Below, in pieces: positions 6,773 to 12,786 of a stretch of 12,786 nucleotides of DNA (its first letter is position 1; each line of letters starts with the position of its first letter). The DNA comes from Planctomycetota bacterium. GTDB taxonomy: Bacteria > Planctomycetota > Planctomycetia > Pirellulales > Pirellulaceae. The translations under genes and the position numbers were made by a program. The notes under the pieces are model-generated. The model was given only the letters and a program-made list of their open reading frames with translations. It was not told where the DNA came from and made no database searches. The DNA is taken from assembly GCA_019347795.1 (NCBI GenBank), contig JAHWKS010000047.1, forward strand, positions 1 to 12,786, in the 5' to 3' direction.

Positions 6773-7381
6773 TCACGTCGCAAGGCGACGATCGGCGCGA
6801 CGGCGCATCGCATAGGACAGAATGCCGCCGAGGAGGCCGATGAAGGACGCCAGGAGATACCGGCAGATGGTGGAGCGTTCGTGCGAGCGGGGGACGTTTT
6901 TCAGGTGCGGCAGGTTCTCCAGGGGGCCGATCTCCTCGAGGAGCGCCTCGTCCATCCGCATAAAGCCGTGGCTGGCGGGCGTCCCGTCCTCGCCGAAGGA
7001 ATAGAAATAGAGCGGAAATCGAGATGAGGATTGGTAGTAGACCGTTGTGCCCGGCTCCCCGCGCATATCGGGAATCGGCGGCAATGCCTCTTCGATCATC
7101 GACGCCAGGGGCTGAGGGAAAACCGGCGACCTGATCATATTCCGCCGGTCGAGCTCGTCGATCGCCAGCGTCCCAAGACAAGCCCACAGGAGCCCCAGCC
7201 AGAACGACCGCGCCGGCTGACGCGTCCCGGCTGCGAGACAGCCGGCGACGAGTAAGAGACAGAGAACCCCGTTCACGATCGCCGTGGCGACGTTGGGCGT
7301 CGGGTTCAGAAGCGCCCACAGCGCAACCGCGATCACGGCCACCGCGACGCCGAGCATCCGGAGCGTAAAGGTCAACACCAC
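6773..7381 (-). CDS. Hypothetical four-helix membrane protein
   Basis: I do not recognise a family for this 202-residue protein. Hydrophobicity suggests three N-terminal membrane segments (about 5-25, 31-51, 57-75), a soluble region of about 95 residues (76-171) and a C-terminal segment (172-191) followed by a basic end, RRRADRRLAT. The soluble part contains RSPVFPQPLASMIEEALPPIP and TTVYYQSSSRFPLYFYSFGE, which suggests a small folded domain. Similar short membrane proteins with ALLNPT-like loops occur in planctomycetes, without known function (from memory). The start is one of GTG (7381), GTG (7378) or TTG (7375), with ATG at codon 9 as a fallback. A GAGG lies about 12 nt before the first GTG, which is a weak support. 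It is isolated by about 150 bp on each side. Confidence 0.75.
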   Translation of the reverse strand: MVLTFTLRMLGVAVAVIAVALWALLNPTPNVATAIVNGVLCLLLVAGCLAAGTRQPARSFWLGLLWACLGTLAIDELDRRNMIRSPVFPQPLASMIEEALPPIPDMRGEPGTTVYYQSSSRFPLYFYSFGEDGTPASHGFMRMDEALLEEIGPLENLPHLKNVPRSHERSTICRYLLASFIGLLGGILSYAMRRRADRRLAT

Positions 7382-7530
7382 GATTCAACCAGCCTCAATG
7401 CGCTCCGCGAAAGACGACGGCTTACTCGAGGAAGATCCCGAGCAAGCCGCCATCGAACGCATTGGGAGCAACGACGACTGGGCGGGAGCGGTCGAACTGG
7501 AATGATCTTTCGCTACCCCCATCCATTCGC

Positions 7531-8742
7531 CTATTCGTAAAGCGTGAACTGATTGGCTCCTGTCGTGTCCCACGCTTGAATGCGACAGCCGGGCATCGCC
7601 TGTCGCAGCTCTTTGGCTGCGTCTTTAGTTACGTGGGGGCCTACGGTAAGGTACGTGAGCCTACGTAGCGGTTTTAAGCGAAGAATCCCAACATCCGTAA
7701 CGTCGGACCAATGCATTTCGAGCGTTTGTAGGTTAGGCATGTTGGCGAGATGGATCATCCCATCGTCGGTGATTTTCGAACCCGCGATCGCGAGACGGCG
7801 AATAGAGCGTATTCGCGCGACCATCCGGATCCCGGCGTCGCTGATGTTCGTATCGCTAAGGCGAAGATGAGTTAGCTCCAAACCGGCAAGATGGTGCATG
7901 CCCCCGTCCGAAACCGATGTCCCGTCAAGATTGAGGCCCGTTAATTGGCGAAGGCTCTGCAAGTGGGCGAGACCGTCATCCGATACGCACGTGTTGAGAA
8001 GCTGAAGCGTTTCAAGATTCTTCAAGCTGCCCAAGTGTTGCACGCCGCCGTCGCCGATCGCGGGCCCCACAAAGACATCCAATCTCCTCAGATTCGCGAG
8101 CTCGGCCAAGTGCGTCATGCCGTCTGAAGTTACTGCGGTTCGCGTCAGTTGTAGATGCTCGAGGTTGGGAATTTGATCCAGGCGCCTCAGCATATCGTCA
8201 TCGATGGTCGCGCCGGACAACGTCAGCAAGTGGAGACCCGTTGCGGAACCTAACCTCGCGAGTCCGTCGGATGTGACGCTGGTTTCGCTGAGACTTAGTC
8301 CCTGTAGCTCCGGAATCTCGGCGACATGCTCCATGCCCTTGTCGGTCACATTCCGGCCGCGTATCACGACGTGTTTGAGGCGGGGCAGCATCGCCAGTAT
8401 CGGCAGATGAGCATCAGCGGTCTTGTCAGCATCCTTCAGGAAAATCCACTCGACGTAGGCGAAGGCGTCCTCGCCGATAACCATGTGGAAAATCTTCGGG
8501 CCGGGCGGCGGCGTCGCGTCGATATGTTCGCCGGCAAGCTGGTAATCATAATAGACTTTGCCGCCGAGCGACTGGACTGTCCTGACGATGTCCCGCTGTT
8601 GATGTACGCGAATCAGGATACTGCTGATCCAGGCCAGGAAAATGCTGAAGGCGGCCGTGAAGAGGAGCAGTGCGCGAAGGCTGAACCGCGGACGCCATCC
8701 CCTGAACCTCCTCGTTCCTGCGGCATCAGTTGCGGCGTTCAT
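7531..8742 (-). CDS. Membrane-anchored leucine-rich-repeat protein
   Basis: The 403-residue protein has a basic N-terminus (RRFRGWRPRFSLR), one membrane segment (about 24-45), a non-repeat region of roughly 75 residues, and then about eleven leucine-rich repeats from 122 to 385. The period is 24 residues, following LxxLxLxxTxVTDxGLxxLxxLxN. Examples begin at 146 (LQGLSLSETSVTSDG), 194 (LEHLQLTRTAVTSDG), 243 (LETLQLLNTCVSDDG) and 290 (LTHLRLSDTNISDAG). The end, LRQAMPGCRI, is typical of planctomycete LRR proteins. With one N-terminal helix after positive charges, the repeats probably face away from the cytoplasm; they form a curved binding surface with unknown ligand. The ATG at 8742 has no clear Shine-Dalgarno sequence and lies 28 bp after the sigma-54 activator stop, so translation may depend on the upstream gene and the two are probably co-transcribed. 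Confidence 0.92.
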   Translation of the reverse strand: MNAATDAAGTRRFRGWRPRFSLRALLLFTAAFSIFLAWISSILIRVHQQRDIVRTVQSLGGKVYYDYQLAGEHIDATPPPGPKIFHMVIGEDAFAYVEWIFLKDADKTADAHLPILAMLPRLKHVVIRGRNVTDKGMEHVAEIPELQGLSLSETSVTSDGLARLGSATGLHLLTLSGATIDDDMLRRLDQIPNLEHLQLTRTAVTSDGMTHLAELANLRRLDVFVGPAIGDGGVQHLGSLKNLETLQLLNTCVSDDGLAHLQSLRQLTGLNLDGTSVSDGGMHHLAGLELTHLRLSDTNISDAGIRMVARIRSIRRLAIAGSKITDDGMIHLANMPNLQTLEMHWSDVTDVGILRLKPLRRLTYLTVGPHVTKDAAKELRQAMPGCRIQAWDTTGANQFTLYE

Positions 8743-8770
8743 TGGTAGCGCGATGAAGGTTTCGGGCGGT

Positions 8771-9806
<1,036 letters not shown>

Positions 9807-9835
<29 letters not shown>

Positions 9836-12215
9836 CGGCGGGAGGCGACGCCGGCGGTTCCTCGCCGACGCCTTCGAGGGTGTCCAACACGTGGCCGAGC
9901 ACCGCCTGCGTCTCGGGATCGAGCCGCTCGCTGCGGTTGTAGCGGTCGTATTGGAGGAGGATTTCATCGGTTGTCAATTGCAAGTTCTGCCGCGCGACGG
10001 CCTCGCGAAAGGCCTCCGCCGCCGCTTGCCGCACTTCCAGCGGCCGGGCGTGCTGGCTGGCGACATTCACCAACGACTGCTGCGCCAGCGTCGTTCCCAA
10101 CGAGCCCAGCGCGCGGGCCGCGGGGACCGCCAGATCGGGCAGATCGATCGCCTTCACCACCGACTCCTGCACTTGCGGCAGGCGATAGAAGGAATACTTC
10201 ACCGGCGCCGCGGCGTACCGTCCCAGCGCGTCGATGGCGACGCCCGCGAAGCGCAATCGCTCCACCGGCAGGACCGGCCCGTGCGGGGCGAGCGCCGTCA
10301 GCCTGGTCGCGGCGAAGTCGAGCGTCACAGGATCGTAGATCTGCGGAATCGCCACAATGAGCGGGTCGCCGAACGCGATCGTCTGAGCCGCCAGCAGGCG
10401 ATCTTCGTCATAGTGCAGGCCGGGGAGGCGCTCGCCGGTTTGCGTCGCGGCGTCCAGCAGCTCGTCGGTCTCGCTGGTGTAGACGAGCGGCTCGATTTCC
10501 GTGCGATACATCACGCCGATCGGCAGGTCCGCGGTGCGGAAGTCCTGACGCAGCAGCTCCACCAGTTGCCGCACGGGCGGATCGTTCAACGCGTCGCTCA
10601 ACAGCAGAATCGTGTGATCGGGATGTCGCGCGGCCAGCTCATACGCCTGCCGGCCGTTGTAGGCGACGTCGGCTTCAAACCCCATCCGCGTGAGCAGGCC
10701 GGCGAGCGTTTGGGCGTTTTCCTCGCGAGGATCCGCCACCAGCGCGCGCGGCAGTATCTCGGTCCGCACCAGGCTCGCGAGCGTCGCCACGTAGCGATCG
10801 GAGTCGGCGAACGGCTCGGTCGGATCGATCTTGACGATCGCCTCGCCGGCCGCAAGCCGCAATCGCTGATTCTTGTGCCGCAGGGCCGCAGTCAGCGGGG
10901 CCGGCGCCGCGCTCCCCGAGTGCAACAGCGACTGCGAACCGATGTCGCCCAGCACCTCCGCCGCGCCGATCGCCGCAGGAACCCGGCCGGCGGCCATCGC
11001 GTGATGAAGAATGTCCTCGACGACGGCAGGACCGAATTCGGCCGCCGCGGCATGAGCGGTTCCCTCGCCGCGCGGAAGCGGAAAGTGCATTCCCGTCTGC
11101 AACTTCGCCGCCTGGAGAATCGCTTCGAGATAGAGGCGGCGGTCATCGATCCGCTCCTGCGATATCTCATAAAGCTCCCGGGCCAGACGGGCGGCGTGAA
11201 CGGCGCCGGCCTCGTGTGCGGGATAGCGGCGCGGGACGGCGGCGTTTTCGGCGACGTTCCAATGCCAGAGCTCGATCATCCCCTCGGCGTCCGCGCGGCG
11301 AAGCAACCTGCCGTCCAGTAACTCGCGAATCTCCTGAGCCAGCAACTGCCGCGCGTCATCCGGATGCGGACGAACGCCGACGATCCGCTCCAGCGCTTCC
11401 GCGGCGGCTTCGCGTTCCGCGGGGTCGGCGGCAGGATCGACCGCCGGACTGAGAAGCAGCTCCCGGGCGTTGCGGGCTTCCAGGCGCCCGAGCGCCTCCA
11501 TCGCCGCCGCGCGAAGTTCAGAGTCGGACGCCTCCAGCACGCCCATCAGAGGCTCGATCGCCGCGCGTCCCAACGACGCCAGCGCCGCTCGCGCTTCGTC
11601 GTGAAGTTCGGCCTGGATCGGATTGGCGATAATCGCCGTCAGCGGCGCCACGGCCGCGGCGCCGGCCGCCTGCAACTCACGGAGCGCCGCCCGACGCATC
11701 TGCGGCGAGGGATCGTTCAATCGCTCCGCGACGCTTCGCAGCCGAGCCGGATCGCGAGCCACGCCCGCAGCCGCCTCGAGCGCCGCCAGACCGAACGTGC
11801 GCCCTTGCGGGGCCAACTCCGGAGTCCGCACCAGCCTCACGAACGCACCCGAGCCGAACTCGCGCACCAGCGCGAACATCGCGGTAGCGTCCAGGTTCAA
11901 CGCCTGGAGCTGGCCGATGAACTCCTTCGCGGCGTCGTGTTCCCCGAGGTCCAAGGCGATCTGCACCGCCCGCATTAGCTCGGGACCGGTGGTCGGGTTC
12001 TGTTCGCGAACCGCCTGAAGCGTCGGATGCTCGTCGGCGGCCGGCGCGGCGGGAATCGGCTGCGCTTCGATCGGCGGCGCAGCCACGGGCGGCGCAGCGG
12101 GCGCGCCCCCAAACGGGTCCGCAGCCGCGCCGCCGAACGGATCCTGACCGCTCGCAGTCAAAGCCGCGCCGGCGACGAACATCGAGGCGAATAGGAATCG
12201 AACAAACATGCTCAT
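9807..12215 (-). CDS. Exported HEAT-repeat protein with an internal receiver-like segment
   Basis: The 802-residue product has a signal peptide ([20 protein letters not shown], probable cleavage near ASG-Q at 23-24). A low-complexity linker follows (24-62) with DPFGG twice, a habit of planctomycete exported proteins. HEAT-like helical repeats are clearest at about 157-250 ([52 protein letters not shown]) and recur near 438-465 and 690-740. Residues about 489-575 resemble a CheY-type receiver: [20 protein letters not shown] (491-510), then [13 protein letters not shown] (517-529), a strand ILLLSDAL (536-543) and LPIGVMY (564-570). D495 and D541 occupy acidic-pocket-like positions. Function is unknown; HEAT surfaces bind proteins. 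The start is ATG at 12215 (a second ATG is 6 nt in), 54 bp after argH, with no obvious Shine-Dalgarno sequence. Its 3' end overlaps the sigma-54 activator. Confidence 0.88.
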
Positions 12216-12256
12216 ACCTGAGGAGGCGCAACGGAAATGAATCTTCCCTCCTCCAT
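12212..12256 (-). other. Possible 14-codon leader ORF coupled to the HEAT gene
   Basis: ATG at 12256 opens a frame [14 protein letters not shown] whose TGA overlaps the ATG of the HEAT gene in an ATGA arrangement. The transcript here also pairs GGAGG (near 12249-12254) with CCTCC (near 12222-12226). No ribosome binding site precedes the leader ATG, so it may be chance. Confidence 0.2.
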
Positions 12257-12268
12257 TGTAATTACGCC

Positions 12269-12303
12269 TTCATTCCGCACTCCGAATTCCGCATTCCGCA
12301 TTC
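12269..12303. repeat. Five tandem 7-bp units at the argH 3' end
   Basis: Five contiguous heptamers fill this stretch on the plus strand: TTCATTC, CGCACTC, CGAATTC, CGCATTC, CGCATTC (minus-strand consensus GAATGCG). They lie inside the last codons of argH and encode its tail NAECGIRSAE. Because 7 is not a multiple of 3, the unit can be read through in any frame and only repeats at the protein level every 7 residues. Confidence 0.85.
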
Positions 12304-12786
12304 GCGAGCCTTTCCCGCCACGCCGCCACCTGCCGGGCCACCTCATTCGGCGCCGTTGAGCCGTAACTCGCGAATGCCTCGACCGCATTCCGCACTCCGA
12401 GCACCTTGTACACCTCGTTATCCAGTCGGGCATCGACGCGCTGAAACTCCTCGAGCGGCAACTCCGCCAAGGAGCAGCCGCGTTTGATCGCCGTCTTCAC
12501 GAGCGACCCCACCGCATGATGGGCGGTCCGCTGCGGCAGGCCGCGGCGGATGAGGTGCTCCATGAGCGTAGTGGCGTCCAGGTGGCCTCGCTCCAGTCGC
12601 TCCTCGATCGCCGCGCGATTCAACTCCGCCCCGGCCACCAGCGGCGCCGCCAGCTCCAGGCAGGCGTCCACAGTGTCGAAGGCGGCGAACAGCGGCGGCT
12701 TGTCTTCCTGCAGGTCGCGGTTGTACGCCAGCGGCAGCCCCTTCACGAGCACCAGCAGCGTCTGCAGCGAGCCGATTACCCGGCCG
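12270..12786 (-). CDS. argH: Argininosuccinate lyase, C-terminal part
   Basis: The frame enters at the right edge and gives the last 171 residues of ArgH, the enzyme that splits argininosuccinate into arginine and fumarate (last step of arginine synthesis, cytoplasmic homotetramer). The signature GRVIGSLQTLLVLVKGLPL then AYNRDLQEDKPPLF is the strongly conserved helix region of ArgH. The C-terminal domain follows, with HLDATTLMEHLIRRGLPQRT, AHHAVGSLV, and LGVRNAVEAFASYGSTAP near the end. The catalytic serine loop (GSSxMPxKxNP) lies upstream, outside the window. After the normal end (VAAWRERLA) the protein carries an extra tail, NAECGIRSAE, encoded by the heptamer repeat and absent from typical ArgH. 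It stops with TGA at 12270, 54 bp before the HEAT gene. Confidence 0.97.
   Translation of the reverse strand, partial: GRVIGSLQTLLVLVKGLPLAYNRDLQEDKPPLFAAFDTVDACLELAAPLVAGAELNRAAIEERLERGHLDATTLMEHLIRRGLPQRTAHHAVGSLVKTAIKRGCSLAELPLEEFQRVDARLDNEVYKVLGVRNAVEAFASYGSTAPNEVARQVAAWRERLANAECGIRSAE

Noticed and set aside
9836..9967. 44-residue N-terminal extension of the sigma-54 activator
   Set aside because: It is Ser/Thr/Arg-rich, lies fully inside the HEAT coding region in another frame, and adds no domain; the ATG at 9835 is preferred.
12255..12260. TACAAT as a -10 box before the HEAT gene
   Set aside because: No -35 element with correct spacing is visible, and it falls directly beside the candidate leader ATG.

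Overview
The window looks like a stretch of a GC-rich Planctomycetota chromosome, most likely of the Pirellulales type (this rank is inference). The evidence is the set of protein families. A large exported protein has paired planctomycete cytochrome c (PSCyt1/PSCyt2, DUF1549) domains. There is a 24-residue leucine-rich-repeat protein behind one N-terminal membrane anchor, an exported HEAT protein with a DPFGG-repeat linker, a NatB-like permease fused to a CPBP protease, and a Uma2 endonuclease. All ten genes I accept lie on the minus strand. The long plus-strand open frames are antisense shadows of GC-rich genes.

In transcription order (right to left): (i) 12786-12270 is the C-terminal 171 residues of argininosuccinate lyase, ending in a tail encoded by a 7-bp tandem repeat. 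(ii) 12215-7531 is a tight run: an 802-residue exported HEAT-repeat protein with an internal receiver-like segment, a sigma-54 activator of AAA+ and Fis domains only whose start overlaps the HEAT gene by 29 bp, and, 28 bp further on, an 11-repeat LRR membrane protein. (iii) 7381-6773 is a 202-residue membrane protein of unknown function. (iv) 6621-6326 holds two very small overlapping genes; the first is interrupted by a 1-nt frameshift and the second is only 34 codons, its stop overlapping the TTG start of the next gene. (v) 6329-4188 is the ABC-2 permease/CPBP protease fusion, with no ATPase gene next to it in the window. (vi) 4040-2883 is a TPR lipoprotein with a strong Shine-Dalgarno sequence. 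(vii) 2698-2117 is a Uma2-family PD-(D/E)xK protein. (viii) 2067-1 is the N-terminal 689 residues of the cytochrome-type protein, which runs off the left edge.

Functionally the window mixes housekeeping (argH) with envelope-associated planctomycete genes. At least five products carry export signals or membrane segments. The HEAT, sigma-54 activator and LRR genes are the best candidate operon. The cytochrome-type protein belongs to a family usually paired with a DUF1501 gene, which would lie beyond the left edge. I saw no tRNA, rRNA, CRISPR array, insertion sequence or complete prophage gene. No convincing sigma-70 or sigma-54 promoter or rho-independent terminator could be named. No gene-free stretch exceeds 300 bases; the largest gaps (2699-2882, 4041-4187, 6622-6772, 7382-7530) hold only the short repeats and palindromes listed. 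The least explained places are the broken small-gene pair at 6326-6621 and the receiver-like segment inside the exported HEAT protein.
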